A program made the translations under genes and the position numbers. A DNA stretch of 44,867 nucleotides from Thermodesulfobacteriota bacterium. Its GTDB lineage: Bacteria; Desulfobacterota; Desulfobulbia; Desulfobulbales; JBFMBH01. The stretch's first letter is position 1, and the number at the start of each line of letters is the position of its first letter. The notes under the pieces are model-generated. The model was given only the letters and a program-made list of their open reading frames with translations, did no database searches and was not told where the DNA came from. Where the stretch lies: the NCBI GenBank assembly GCA_040755095.1, contig JBFMBH010000016.1:1-44867 (forward strand), in the 5' to 3' direction. Shown here in pieces: positions 1 to 8,675 of this stretch.

Positions 1-554
1 TGGCCGCCGAAGAAGAGGCCCGGCGGCGGGCAGCGGCCGAGGATGGCCGGCGCCAGCGGGAGCAGACCGCCGCCCAGGCGCCGCCAGCCCCGGTCAAGGG
101 CAGCAGCGGCTTTGCTGCCCAGCGGGGCCGCCTGGAGCCGCCGGTGGCTGGCACGGTGATCACCGAGTACGGCCGCCACCAGGAAGGCCGCTACGGCATC
201 AGCACGGTGCAAAACGGCATCGACATCCAGGCGGCGCCCGGCAGCCAGGTGCGGGCCGTCTACAGCGGCCGGGTGGTGTACGCCGATTCCCTCAAGGGCT
301 ATGGCCTCCTTCTCATCGTCGACCACGGCCAGCAGTTCTACAGCCTGATCTCCCGGGCCGCCCGGCTCACCAGAAAGGTGGGGGACGAGGTCAAGACCGG
401 CGAGGTGGTGGGCTTTCTGGCCGACGATCCGGAGCTGGCCGCCGAAGGCCTGCATTTCGAGATCCGCCAGGGGGTGACCCCCGAAGACCCCATGCGCTGG
501 CTCAATCACGCCCGCCTGACGGTCAAGGGGGTCAAGCGGGCCGATTCCCGCTGA
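1..554 (+). CDS. envC: EnvC-like murein hydrolase activator, LytM/M23 domain (5' truncated by window edge)
   Basis: The frame is open from base 3, so this is the C-terminal part of a longer gene. The visible protein begins with an Ala/Glu/Arg-rich stretch typical of the end of the EnvC coiled coil, then a Pro/Ala linker. It ends with a LytM (peptidase M23) domain: GIDIQAAPGS, a glycine-rich beta strand with IVDHG, and LHFEIRQG. Active M23 enzymes have a zinc ligand before GxD and an HxH near the end. Here the first position is Asn (QNGIDI) and the last motif keeps only one His, which is the degenerate pattern of EnvC-type activators of periplasmic amidases at division. Known role of the family: activating amidases for septal peptidoglycan splitting. 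The upstream coiled coil and signal peptide lie outside the window. A ctpA gene follows on the same strand, a common pairing. Confidence 0.85.
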   Translation, partial: AAEEEARRRAAAEDGRRQREQTAAQAPPAPVKGSSGFAAQRGRLEPPVAGTVITEYGRHQEGRYGISTVQNGIDIQAAPGSQVRAVYSGRVVYADSLKGYGLLLIVDHGQQFYSLISRAARLTRKVGDEVKTGEVVGFLADDPELAAEGLHFEIRQGVTPEDPMRWLNHARLTVKGVKRADSR

Positions 555-736
555 CCAGGCGCCATCAGCGGATGGCAGGCCGTTTTTCCTTTTGTCTTTT
601 GGCCGGTTGTCTGGTAATCCTAGTCAATGATGCTGGCTGTCTGTCGCACCCTGCCTGACCGGCCCGATCCAAGCGGCCACAGGATCCCGGATACGCCCTT
701 TCCCCTGCAGTCCCTCTCTTTTTGGAAACATCGACC

Positions 737-2125
737 ATGAAGCCCAGGAGCTTTCGCTTGGCCAAGCCACGGATCTTTGCTGTTGCCGGCCTTGGGGCCG
801 GCATTGCCCTTCTGCTGCTGGCCTGGGGCCAGCATGATCGGATCGCCGCCGAGACCCAGGACGTCTACAAGGACCTGGAGACCTTCTCCAACGTCCTGTC
901 CATCATCCAGCGCTCCTATGTCGAGGAGGTCGACACCCGGGAGGTGGTCGACGGCGCCATCAAGGGCATGCTGGGCGCCCTTGACCCCCACTCCTCCTTC
1001 ATGACCCCGGACGACTTCAAAGAGCTCCAGATGGAGACCAAGGGCCGATTCACCGGCATCGGCATCGAGATCACCATGAAGGACGGCATCCTGACCGTGG
1101 TCTCCCCCATCGAGGGCACGCCGGCCTTCAAGAAAGGGCTCAAGGCCGGTGACCGGATCATGAAGATCGAAAAGGACTTCACCAAGGACATGAGCCTCAC
1201 CGAGGCGGTGAAGCGGCTGCGGGGTCCCAAGGGCACCGAGGTGACCATCTCGGTGCACCGGGAGGGCTGGACCGAGCTCAAAGAGATCACCATCGTCCGG
1301 GACGAGATCCCCATCCACAGCGTCCGCAGCCGCAACCTGGAGCCGGGCTACCTGTACGTCCGGGTCAGCAACTTCCAGTCCGAGACCACCCGGGATCTCA
1401 GGAAGGCGGTGGACACTTACGCGGAGAAGGAGGCGGTCCAGGGCATGATTCTGGATCTGCGCAACAACCCGGGCGGTCTTCTGGACCAGGCGGTCAAGGT
1501 CTCGGACCTTTTCCTGGAGGACGGGCTCATCGTCTCCACCAAGGGCCGGATCAAGGACCAGAACATGACCTTCAAGGCCCACCGGGGCGGTGACGAGTAC
1601 ACGTTCCCCATGGTGGTCCTGGTCAACGAAGGCACCGCCTCGGCCTCGGAGATCGTGGCCGGCGCCCTGCGGGATCACAAGCGCGCCCTGGTCCTGGGCG
1701 CCCAGACCTTCGGCAAGGGCTCGGTGCAGACCATCATCCCCATGGACGACGGCTCAGGACTTAGGCTGACCACCGCCCGGTACTATACGCCCAACGGCAC
1801 CTCGATCCAGGCCAAGGGCGTGGTCCCGGACATCATCGTGCCTTCCACCATCACCTACGCCAAGCTGGATGCCGACAAGGAGAAGCAGCGGGAGGCCTGG
1901 CTGGTGCGGGAGAAGGACCTCCGGCGGCACATCGCCAACGGCCAGGGGGAGGAGGACGAGGAGAGCGCCGGCGAGGAGCCAGCGGTGGAAGAGCCCAACG
2001 GCGACAACGACAACTCCGGCGAGGACCAGGACGCCGAGTTCCGCAAGCAGCTGGAAAAGGATCCCCAGCTCAACACCGCCCTCCTGATGCTCAAGGGCCT
2101 GCACGTTCTCGGCAACAATCCGTGA
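737..2125 (+). CDS. ctpA: S41 C-terminal processing peptidase CtpA
   Basis: A 462-residue periplasmic serine protease of the CtpA/Prc family that trims or degrades envelope proteins from their C-termini. It has an N-terminal signal anchor (hydrophobic residues about 13-30), then a PDZ domain with the GIGIEI and GLKAGDRI motifs, then the S41 catalytic core. The Ser-Lys dyad is visible as Ser302 in GTASASEI and Lys327 in FGKGSVQ, 25 residues apart as in characterised relatives. The C-terminus carries an acidic stretch (EEDEESAGEEPAVEE) before a final helix. I chose ATG 737 over the in-frame TTG at 722 because GGA lies about 10 bases upstream and the signal peptide then starts with a basic MKPR. 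It follows the envC-like gene after about 180 bases and is closed by a terminator at 2181-2221. Confidence 0.93.
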   Translation: MKPRSFRLAKPRIFAVAGLGAGIALLLLAWGQHDRIAAETQDVYKDLETFSNVLSIIQRSYVEEVDTREVVDGAIKGMLGALDPHSSFMTPDDFKELQMETKGRFTGIGIEITMKDGILTVVSPIEGTPAFKKGLKAGDRIMKIEKDFTKDMSLTEAVKRLRGPKGTEVTISVHREGWTELKEITIVRDEIPIHSVRSRNLEPGYLYVRVSNFQSETTRDLRKAVDTYAEKEAVQGMILDLRNNPGGLLDQAVKVSDLFLEDGLIVSTKGRIKDQNMTFKAHRGGDEYTFPMVVLVNEGTASASEIVAGALRDHKRALVLGAQTFGKGSVQTIIPMDDGSGLRLTTARYYTPNGTSIQAKGVVPDIIVPSTITYAKLDADKEKQREAWLVREKDLRRHIANGQGEEDEESAGEEPAVEEPNGDNDNSGEDQDAEFRKQLEKDPQLNTALLMLKGLHVLGNNP

Positions 2126-2180
2126 GCGCCCGCCCTCCGGGCGATGTCCCGGTGGGCCACCCCACACGCCCGCCATCCCT

Positions 2181-2221
2181 CTCAGGCCGATCGGCTCAGC
2201 CGGTCGGCCTGAGGCCTTTTT
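2181..2221 (+). terminator. Rho-independent terminator after ctpA
   Basis: A perfect 10-bp inverted repeat (CTCAGGCCGA at 2181-2190, TCGGCCTGAG at 2204-2213) is followed by GCC and a run of five T at 2217-2221. It ends the ctpA transcript and overlaps the 3' end of the convergent fumarase beta gene. There is no A-run on its left side, so I see no sign that it works in the other direction. Confidence 0.85.
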
Positions 2222-2786
2222 GCACCATCTCGTAATAGTCCCGGCCCGCCAGGTCGTTGATGACCACGGCCGGCAGCCCCTTCACCTCCAGGCGGAGCAT
2301 CGCCTCCGGTCCGGCGTCGGCGAAGGCCACCAGCGTACAGGCCTTAACGCAGGCACCCAGAAAGGCCCCGGCGCCGCCGATGGTGGCCAGATAGACGGCG
2401 CCGTGCTCCTGCATCGCCCGCCGCACCGGCGCCGACCGGGCGCCCTTGCCCAGCATGCCGGCCAGACCGCAGGCCAGGAGTCGGGGCGTGTAGGCGTCCA
2501 TCCGGTAGCTGGTGGTGGGACCGGCGGCGCCGACCACCCGGCCGGGCCGGGCCGGGCTGGGGCCGACGTAATAGAGAAGCTGGCCAGCCAGGTCCACCGG
2601 CAACGGCTGGCCGGCGTCCAGAAGCGCCACCAGCCGGCGGTGCGTCTGGTCCCGGCCGGTGAAGACAATGCCGGTGAGGCGGACGAAGTCGCCAGCCGCC
2701 AGGCCGGCCGCCACTTCAGGTCCGAAGGGTACCGCGACCTCCGGCAGGGAGGCCAAAAGCGGCGGTTGGTAGCGCAGCATGGACAT
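2196..2786 (-). CDS. Class I fumarate hydratase, beta subunit (FumA C-terminal type)
   Basis: The 196-residue protein matches the C-terminal, substrate-binding domain of iron-sulfur class I hydro-lyases, encoded here as a separate subunit. It interconverts fumarate and malate with its partner. Visible family features are GDFVRLTGIVFTGRD near the N-terminus, GPTTSYRMD, and the CVKACTLVAFADAG and VINDLAGRDYYE regions near the end. The frame stays open upstream, but ATG 2786 is preferred: it lies two bases past the alpha-subunit stop and is preceded by AAGGAG inside the end of that gene. A second ATG at 2780 is also possible. The closely related L-tartrate dehydratase beta subunit cannot be excluded from sequence alone. 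Confidence 0.9.
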   Translation of the reverse strand: MSMLRYQPPLLASLPEVAVPFGPEVAAGLAAGDFVRLTGIVFTGRDQTHRRLVALLDAGQPLPVDLAGQLLYYVGPSPARPGRVVGAAGPTTSYRMDAYTPRLLACGLAGMLGKGARSAPVRRAMQEHGAVYLATIGGAGAFLGACVKACTLVAFADAGPEAMLRLEVKGLPAVVINDLAGRDYYEMVQKGLRPTG

Positions 2787-2788
2787 GG

Positions 2789-3676
2789 CTAGAGAACCGT
2801 CTCCTTGTGCCGGTGGGCATGGCACTGGATGTTCACCGCCACCGGCAGGCTGGCGATGTGGGTGGGAAAGATCTCCAGGTGGACGGCCAGGGCGGTGGTG
2901 CGGCCGCCCAGCCCCTGGACCCCGGCGCCCTCGGCATTGATCCGGGCCAGCAGCCGCTCCTCCAGGGCCGCCACGTCTGGCCGCGGATGGGGCTGGCCCA
3001 GGGGCCGCAGCAGGGCGGACTTGGCCAGGAGCGCCGCCTTCTCGAAGGTGCCCCCCAGGCCAACCCCCACCAGCACCGGCGGGCAGGGGTTGGAGCCTGC
3101 CGCCTGGACCCGCTGGCAGACGAAATCCACGATGCCCTCCACGCCGGCGGCCGGCGGCAACATGGCCACGGCGCTCATGTTCTCGGAGCCGCAGCCCTTG
3201 GGCAGGAAGCGGATGGTGAGCCGATCCCCGGCCACGCTGGCCAGATGGAGCACCGCCGGCGTGTTGTCGCCGCTGTTGACCCGGGTCAAGGGATCGCAGA
3301 CCGAGCTTCGGAGATACCCGTCCCGGTAGCCCTGCCGCACCCCCTCCTGGATGGCGGCTGCCAGATCGCCCGCCACCTGCACCTCGCTCCCCAGCTCCAC
3401 AAAGACCACCGCGACGCCAGTGTCCTGGCAGACCGGGATCCGCTCCCGGCTGGCGATCTCGGCGTTCTGCAGCAGGATCTCCACAACCGTGCGGGCCAGC
3501 CCCGGCTCCTCCCGGTCCCGGGCGGCGAGGAGCGCCTCCAGGATGTCCGGCTCCAGGTCATGGGCCGCAGCGATCGCCAGCTCCCGAACGGCCGCGGTGA
3601 CGGTGCTCGTGTCGATGATGCGCCGGCCCGGCTCTCCAGCACCGCCAGAGCACGGACCGAGATCCTTCTCATTCAT
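2789..3676 (-). CDS. Class I fumarate hydratase, alpha subunit (4Fe-4S)
   Basis: A 295-residue catalytic subunit of a two-subunit, oxygen-sensitive 4Fe-4S fumarase, part of the TCA cycle or its reductive branch. Three cysteines expected to bind the cluster are visible in their family contexts: PVCQDTGVAV, KGCGSENMSAV and NPCPPVLVGVG. GLGGTFEKAA follows the third. ATG 3676 is chosen because AGAGG lies 7 bases upstream; the upstream in-frame ATG at 3700 lacks a comparable site. The beta subunit follows after two bases, so the pair is translationally coupled. A tartrate dehydratase alpha subunit is the main alternative. The two-gene form is typical of anaerobic bacteria and archaea. Confidence 0.9.
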   Translation of the reverse strand: MNEKDLGPCSGGAGEPGRRIIDTSTVTAAVRELAIAAAHDLEPDILEALLAARDREEPGLARTVVEILLQNAEIASRERIPVCQDTGVAVVFVELGSEVQVAGDLAAAIQEGVRQGYRDGYLRSSVCDPLTRVNSGDNTPAVLHLASVAGDRLTIRFLPKGCGSENMSAVAMLPPAAGVEGIVDFVCQRVQAAGSNPCPPVLVGVGLGGTFEKAALLAKSALLRPLGQPHPRPDVAALEERLLARINAEGAGVQGLGGRTTALAVHLEIFPTHIASLPVAVNIQCHAHRHKETVL

Positions 3677-3713
3677 GGCATGACCTCTGGCGCTCCCCAC
3701 CGGCTACGCCCGG

Positions 3714-3865
3714 TTACCGCCGCGGTTGACCAGCATCCGCCTGGTCGGCGGCCAGGACGCAGTCCAGCCAAAGGAAGCCGAGATCGATGGCGATCTCGGC
3801 AAACGGCTCGACGTGCTGCGGTACAGATCACCGTAGACGGCCTTCTTCCTGGCTGTCTGTGGCAT
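3714..3865 (-). pseudogene. Remnant of a Uma2-family (DUF820) gene
   Basis: From ATG 3865 the minus strand reads MPQTARKKAVYGDL. After a one-base change of frame it reads VPQHVEPFAEIAID and runs to TAA at 3714. Together these resemble the conserved N-terminus of Uma2 proteins (K-x-x-Y-x-D-L-x-x-VP-x-H-x-x-AEI), a PD-(D/E)XK nuclease-fold family found in many copies in some genomes. The rest of the roughly 190-residue family is absent. Both the frameshift and the truncation argue for decay. The identification rests on about 28 residues and is tentative. Nothing else recognisable lies between 3866 and 4049. Confidence 0.35.
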
Positions 3866-4049
3866 AGATAGCCTCACGCGAATAGTCTGCGCCGCCCGCC
3901 CTCACTGTCAACGGCTCCATCTCCGCGAGCATATCCTCGCCCGGCGCGGCCGCGTCGGTAACCGACGGTTCCCGGCCGGGATTTTCGGCTGGCAAGGGAG
4001 CTGGCAAATCCGTCTTCGGGACAAACGTGGAATGCACCCAGCAGGCCCC

Positions 4050-4892
4050 CTACCCCTCTTCGTCCAGCCGGGCCAGCACCTCGGCGGCCATGGCAAAGCT
4101 GTGCTCCGGGCCCGGGAAGCGGCCGGCGGCCACCTCGTCCCGGAACCCCTGGATGGCGGTCCGCACCTGGGGGGCGAGCTCGGCGTACCTCTTGACGAAG
4201 CGGGGGGTGAACTTTTCGAACAGGCCCAAAAGATCGTGGGTGACCAGCACCTGGCCGTCGCAGGCCGAGCCGGCGCCGATGCCGATGGTGGGTACGGCAA
4301 CGTCCCGGGTGACGCGGGCCGCCAGCTCGGCGGGCAGGCATTCCAGGACGATGGCAAAGGCCCCGGCCGCGGCGATGGCCCGGGCGTCGGCCAGGACTGA
4401 CCGGGCGGCAGCCAGATCCTTGCCCTGGACCCGGAAGCCGCCCAGCTGGGAGGCGGTCTGGGGGGTCAGACCGATGTGGCCCATGACCGGGATGCCGGCC
4501 CGGATCAGGGCCCGGACCGTGTCGGCCATGGCCACGCCCCCCTCGATCTTGACCGCATCGCAGCCCGCCTCCTTGAGGAAGCGGCCGGCGTTGCGCACCG
4601 CCTCGGCCGGCTCCACCTGGTAGGAAAGGAAAGGCATGTCCGCCACCAGCAGGGCCCGCTGCACCCCGCGGCTGGCCGCCCGGCAGTGGTGCAGCATCTC
4701 GTCCATGGTCACCGGCACCGTGGAGTCGTAGCCCAGGAGCACCATGCCCAGGGAGTCGCCCACCAGGACGATGTCGACGCCCTCGCTGTCCAGGACCCGG
4801 GCCATGGCGGCATCGTAAGCGGTGAGCACGACCACTCGCTGGCCGCTCCCCTTCCGTTCCCTGATCTCGGCTATGGTCAGCTTCTTGTCCAT
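4050..4892 (-). CDS. panB: 3-methyl-2-oxobutanoate hydroxymethyltransferase
   Basis: PanB transfers a hydroxymethyl group from 5,10-methylene-tetrahydrofolate to alpha-ketoisovalerate, the first committed step of pantothenate and CoA synthesis. The 280-residue protein has the usual length and motifs: TAYDAAMAR, VGDSLGMV with the metal-binding Asp, GYDSTVPVTMDEM, the VKIEGG strand, GHIGLTPQ and the catalytic Glu in VLECLPAEL, then IGIGAGSACDGQ. The frame is open for 30 codons upstream of the true start. ATG 4892 is preferred because AGGAGG lies just before it. It follows ruvB by 29 bases and is probably co-transcribed with the ruv cluster. No other pantothenate genes are in the window. Confidence 0.95.
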   Translation of the reverse strand: MDKKLTIAEIRERKGSGQRVVVLTAYDAAMARVLDSEGVDIVLVGDSLGMVLLGYDSTVPVTMDEMLHHCRAASRGVQRALLVADMPFLSYQVEPAEAVRNAGRFLKEAGCDAVKIEGGVAMADTVRALIRAGIPVMGHIGLTPQTASQLGGFRVQGKDLAAARSVLADARAIAAAGAFAIVLECLPAELAARVTRDVAVPTIGIGAGSACDGQVLVTHDLLGLFEKFTPRFVKRYAELAPQVRTAIQGFRDEVAAGRFPGPEHSFAMAAEVLARLDEEG

Positions 4893-4921
4893 GAGCGTGC
4901 CTCCTGTTCCGGGATGACAGG

Positions 4922-5950
4922 TCAGGATGCGAACAGACCTGGTGGCCGCGGGCGGGGAGCCGGCCGGCCCAGGTGGCTGCATGCCTGGGGGGTGGCCACC
5001 CGGCCCCGGGGGGTGCGGGCCAGAAAACCGATCTGGATGAGATAAGGCTCGTAGACGTCCTCGATGGTGGTCTTGTCCTCGGAAACAGCGGTGGCCAGGG
5101 TGTCGAGGCCGATGGGGCCGCCGCCGAACTTGTCGACAATGGTGGCCAGGATCCGGCGGTCCATCTCGTCGAGGCCCAGGGCATCCACCTTGAGGAGGCG
5201 CAGGGCCTCGTCGGCGATAGCGGCGTCGATGCGGCCGGAGCCCCGGACCTGGGCATAGTCCCGCACCCTTCTCAAGAGCCGGTTGGCGATCCGGGGCGTG
5301 CCCCGGGAGCGACGGCCGATCTCCAGGGCGCCCTCCGGGTCCATGCTGATGCCCAGGAGGCCCGCCGAGCGCTCGACAATGGCCACCAGCTCCTCGGGCC
5401 GGTAGAAATCCAGGCGCAGGACGACGCCGAAGCGGTCCCGCAGGGGCGGGGTGAGCAGGCCGGCCCTCGTCGTCGCCCCTGCCAGGGTGAAGCGGGGCAG
5501 GTCGATCTTGATGATCCGGGCGCTCGGGCCCTGGCCGATGATGATGTCCAGCTGGAAATCCTCCATGGCCGGATAGAGGACCTCTTCCACCGCGTGGTTG
5601 AGGCGGTGGATCTCGTCGATGAAAAGAACGTCACCCCGCTCCAGGTTGGTGAGGATGGCGGCCAGATCGCCGGACTTCTCCAGCACCGGGCCGGAGGTGA
5701 CCTTGATGCCGCTTCCCAGCTCGTTGGCCATGATATGGGCGAGGGTGGTCTTGCCCAGGCCGGGCGAGCCATGGAACAGGACGTGATCCAGCGGCTCCTG
5801 GCGGGCCTTGGCCGCGGCGATGAAGATGGCCAGGCTCTCCTTGACCTGCTCCTGGCCGATGTACTGGGCCAGGAAACGGGGCCGGATGCCGGGCTCCACG
5901 GCATCGACTTCCAGAGGCAGGGGGGAGACAACCCGCTCGTCTTCGATCAT
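4922..5950 (-). CDS. ruvB: Holliday junction branch migration ATPase RuvB
   Basis: The hexameric AAA+ motor that drives branch migration of Holliday junctions with RuvA. The 342-residue protein shows Walker [10 protein letters not shown], Walker [10 protein letters not shown], the sensor region [20 protein letters not shown], and a C-terminal winged helix with [16 protein letters not shown] and [17 protein letters not shown]. The ATG overlaps the ruvA stop in the arrangement ATGA, so translation is coupled. The C-terminal tail after [11 protein letters not shown] extends about 20 residues, rich in Pro and Arg, slightly beyond the usual end. Confidence 0.97.
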   Translation of the reverse strand: MIEDERVVSPLPLEVDAVEPGIRPRFLAQYIGQEQVKESLAIFIAAAKARQEPLDHVLFHGSPGLGKTTLAHIMANELGSGIKVTSGPVLEKSGDLAAILTNLERGDVLFIDEIHRLNHAVEEVLYPAMEDFQLDIIIGQGPSARIIKIDLPRFTLAGATTRAGLLTPPLRDRFGVVLRLDFYRPEELVAIVERSAGLLGISMDPEGALEIGRRSRGTPRIANRLLRRVRDYAQVRGSGRIDAAIADEALRLLKVDALGLDEMDRRILATIVDKFGGGPIGLDTLATAVSEDKTTIEDVYEPYLIQIGFLARTPRGRVATPQACSHLGRPAPRPRPPGLFAS

Positions 5951-6555
5951 GCCAGGGACCTCAGAGCGCGGCGGATGAGCTCAGGAAGGGGCAGGGCCAA
6001 AAAGACCTCCGCCCCCAGCTCCTGGCGCAAGGCCTCCAGGGCGGCCTTGGCCCGGACGGCCGGATAGCCGAGATTGACCAGGGCGGAGACGAGGTCCTCG
6101 CCGGTGGCCTCCCCTGCTCCGGCCGCCGGTGCGGCGGGGCCGGCGGCCAGAAAGGGCAGGACCTTGTCCGCCAGCTCCAGGCAAAGCCGCTCGGCGATCT
6201 TCTTGCCGATGCCAGAAATGCGGGTGAGCCGGTGCAGATCCCTGGCCTGGATGGCCCGGGCCAGGGCCGGGGTCGGCAGGCCGGACAGGAGGGCCAGGGC
6301 CAGCCGGGGGCCGACGCCGGTCACCTTGCCCAGCAGGAGGAACATCTCCCGGTCCAGACGGTCGGCAAAGCCGAACAGGGTGATGGCATCCTCCCGGACC
6401 TGGGTGTGGACATGGAGGAGGATCTCGGTGCCAGCAGGGGGCAGGGTTTCCAGGCAGGAGCGGGGCACCGCCACCAGGTAGCCGACGCCGCCCACCAGCA
6501 TCTCCACCTCCTCGTCCCCCTTGTGCAGCAGGGTGCCCTTGAGGCAGGCGATCAT
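5947..6555 (-). CDS. ruvA: Holliday junction branch migration protein RuvA
   Basis: A 202-residue protein that binds four-way junctions as a tetramer and loads RuvB. It begins [12 protein letters not shown] and has an OB-fold N-terminal domain with [11 protein letters not shown]. Tandem helix-hairpin-helix motifs follow ([13 protein letters not shown] and [16 protein letters not shown]), then a flexible Ala/Gly linker and the RuvB-binding C-terminal domain ([18 protein letters not shown]). Both ends overlap neighbours by four bases in the form ATGA, with ruvC upstream and ruvB downstream. Confidence 0.96.
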   Translation of the reverse strand: MIACLKGTLLHKGDEEVEMLVGGVGYLVAVPRSCLETLPPAGTEILLHVHTQVREDAITLFGFADRLDREMFLLLGKVTGVGPRLALALLSGLPTPALARAIQARDLHRLTRISGIGKKIAERLCLELADKVLPFLAAGPAAPAAGAGEATGEDLVSALVNLGYPAVRAKAALEALRQELGAEVFLALPLPELIRRALRSLA

Positions 6556-7094
6556 GGCGCCGCTCTCCCGCAGGCCAGGCCGGCAGTCCGGGCCGGAGGC
6601 AGGCGGCCGCCGTGGTGGGCATGGCAGATGGCCACCGCCAGGGCGTCAGCCGCGTCCTGGCTGGGCAGGGCGGCAAGGCTTAAGAGCAGCCGCACCATGC
6701 GCTGCATCTGCTCCTTGCCGGCCAGGCCGTAGCCCACCACCGCCTGCTTGATCTGCCGGGGGCCATACTCGTGCACCGCCAGCTCCCGGCCCATGGCAGC
6801 GATCATCGCCACCCCCCGGGCATGCCCCAGCTTGAGGGCCGAGCGGGGGTTGGCCGCCACAAAGACATCCTCCACCGCCGCCTCATCGGGCGTGTGCTCG
6901 GCGATCACCTGCACCAGGCCGTCGTGGATCCGGCGCAGCCGCTCGGCAAAGGCCGCCTCCGCCGGGGGCCGCACCACGCCGCAGGCCACGAAGACGAGCT
7001 TGTGGCCCACCAAGTCGATGACCCCGTAACCGGTGGCCCGGGAGCCGGGATCCAGGCCCAGGATGCGCAGGCCGGTCCGGGTCCCGGGCGGCAA
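6552..7094 (-). CDS. ruvC: Holliday junction resolvase RuvC
   Basis: The RNase H-fold endonuclease that resolves Holliday junctions. The acidic catalytic residues are visible in ILGLDPGSRATGYG, in AAVEDVF and in the C-terminal QDAADALAVAICH. I place the start at TTG 7094, directly after the yebC stop, because GGAGGG lies about 8 bases upstream and no ATG or GTG fits before the conserved LRILGLDPG. The stop overlaps the ruvA ATG. The 180-residue length is normal for the family. Confidence 0.94.
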   Translation of the reverse strand: MPPGTRTGLRILGLDPGSRATGYGVIDLVGHKLVFVACGVVRPPAEAAFAERLRRIHDGLVQVIAEHTPDEAAVEDVFVAANPRSALKLGHARGVAMIAAMGRELAVHEYGPRQIKQAVVGYGLAGKEQMQRMVRLLLSLAALPSQDAADALAVAICHAHHGGRLPPARTAGLACGRAAP

Positions 7095-7841
7095 TCAGGC
7101 ACCCTCCAGGAGCTCGTCCGGGATGTCGCAGTTGGCGTGCACCTTCTGGACGTCGTCGTAGTCCTCCAGGGCATCCAGGAGCTTGACCAGCTGCTTGGCG
7201 ACCTTCTCGTCGCTGATGGGCACGGTGTTCTTGGGGATCATGGTCACCGCTGTCTCCAGGAACCGTACCCCGGCCGCCTCCAGGGCCTCCTTCACGGAAG
7301 AGAAGTCGTCCGGCGCCGTGATGACGGTGAATCCGTCGTCATCCTCCCGCACATCCTCGGCCCCGGCCTCCAGGGCGCGGTCCATGAGCTCCTCCTCGCT
7401 GATGGTGGCCTTGTCCACCAGGAGGCTGCCCTTGTGGTCGAACATCCAGCCCACGCAGCCGAACTCGCCCAGATTGCCGCCGTGCTTGGAGAAGAAGTGG
7501 CGGACATCGGCCACCGTGCGGTTGCGGTTGTCGGTCATGGTCTCGACCAGCACCGCCACCCCGCCCGGGCCGTAACCTTCGTAGGTGATCTCCTCGTAGA
7601 CCGCCCCGTCCAGCTCGCCGGTGCCCCGCTTGATGGCCCGGTCGATGTTCTCCTTGGGCATGTTCTCGGTCTTGGCCTCGAGAACCGCGGCCCGCAGCCG
7701 GGGGTTGCCGGTCGGGTCGCCGCCGCCGGCCCGGGCCGCCACGGTGATCTCCCGGATGAGCCGGGTGAAGATCCGGCCCCTTTTGGCGTCGATGGCGCCC
7801 TTTTTCCGTTTGATCGTGCTCCACTTCGAATGTCCAGACAT
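7095..7841 (-). CDS. yebC: YebC/PmpR-family protein
   Basis: A 248-residue member of the YebC family, known as DNA-binding regulators and, for some members, as translation factors relieving ribosome stalling at proline stretches. It starts [22 protein letters not shown], the hallmark N-terminus, and has the central [13 protein letters not shown] motif and [25 protein letters not shown] precedes the ATG and overlaps the rlmE stop. Placement upstream of ruvC is a very common arrangement. Confidence 0.96.
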   Translation of the reverse strand: MSGHSKWSTIKRKKGAIDAKRGRIFTRLIREITVAARAGGGDPTGNPRLRAAVLEAKTENMPKENIDRAIKRGTGELDGAVYEEITYEGYGPGGVAVLVETMTDNRNRTVADVRHFFSKHGGNLGEFGCVGWMFDHKGSLLVDKATISEEELMDRALEAGAEDVREDDDGFTVITAPDDFSSVKEALEAAGVRFLETAVTMIPKNTVPISDEKVAKQLVKLLDALEDYDDVQKVHANCDIPDELLEGA

Positions 7842-8447
7842 CTAATCCTCCTTCACAAATCCGGTGCCGAGGACAAAGACCTCCCGGCTTTCGCTCCGGG
7901 AGGCCTTGGGCTTGACGATCCGCACCTGGGTGAATCTCGTTCTGACTGCCGCAACGAAGCTGTCGAGATCTTCGCCCTGGAAGACCTTGCAGTAGAGGCT
8001 GCCGCCGGGCCGCAACAGGGCCGCCGCCACCTCCAGGGCCCGGCTGGCCAGTCGGACCGACTGGAAATGATCGACGTCCTTGCGGCCGGTGGTTCGGGGC
8101 CCGAGATCACTCAGGATTACGTCGAACTGCGGGCAGCGCTCCGCGAGCCTGGGCACGAGATCCGGGTCGAAGACATCGCAGGTCAGCGCCTCGACGGGGG
8201 CGGCTTCCGGGCCGGGATCCGGCGGGCGGCCGCTCTCCCGGTCCACCCCCACCACCTGGCCGCTGCGGCCCACGGTACGGGCTGCGAAAAGGCTCCAGCT
8301 GCCGGGCTGGCAGCCGAGATCCAACACCCGGGCGCCGGTCGAAAGCAGGCGGTAACGGGTTTGAACCTCGTCGAGCTTGTAGACCGAGCGGGCCGGGTAG
8401 CGCTCCTTCTTGGCCTTGTGGAAGTAGTAGTCCTGGACCTTGCGCAT
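7842..8447 (-). CDS. rlmE: RlmE/FtsJ-type 23S rRNA 2'-O-methyltransferase
   Basis: A SAM-dependent methyltransferase of the RrmJ/FtsJ fold, which in E. coli methylates U2552 of 23S rRNA. The 201-residue protein has the family N-terminus MRKVQDYYFHKAKKERYPARS, with the Lys/Arg-rich start and SVYKL, then the SAM loop VLDLGCQPGSWS, the central DVILSDLGPRTTG, and the C-terminal KVFQGED and VKPKASRSESREVF. The tetrad Lys and Glu residues lie in these blocks. The frame is open to 8612, but ATG 8447 matches the family start; ATG 8471 is the alternative. No strong ribosome-binding site is seen. Confidence 0.92.
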   Translation of the reverse strand: MRKVQDYYFHKAKKERYPARSVYKLDEVQTRYRLLSTGARVLDLGCQPGSWSLFAARTVGRSGQVVGVDRESGRPPDPGPEAAPVEALTCDVFDPDLVPRLAERCPQFDVILSDLGPRTTGRKDVDHFQSVRLASRALEVAAALLRPGGSLYCKVFQGEDLDSFVAAVRTRFTQVRIVKPKASRSESREVFVLGTGFVKED

Positions 8448-8675
8448 GTGCCCACCCAGGCTTGCAGGCATGGCGCCGCACCCGGCCCAGGAAATCCGGC
8501 GCCACCGCCGGAGGATGGATCGGCCAGCGCATCGGCTGGCGCCGCCGAAAGGATCCCGCCGGAAAGCACCCGCGGCACCGGCGCGACGTGGCCACACGGT
8601 CGGCCGCCGCACAGAACAACGGCCGAAGATACCCCATGCCCCCGCTTTTTCAAGGGGGAATGGCGCCGGCCAGGC

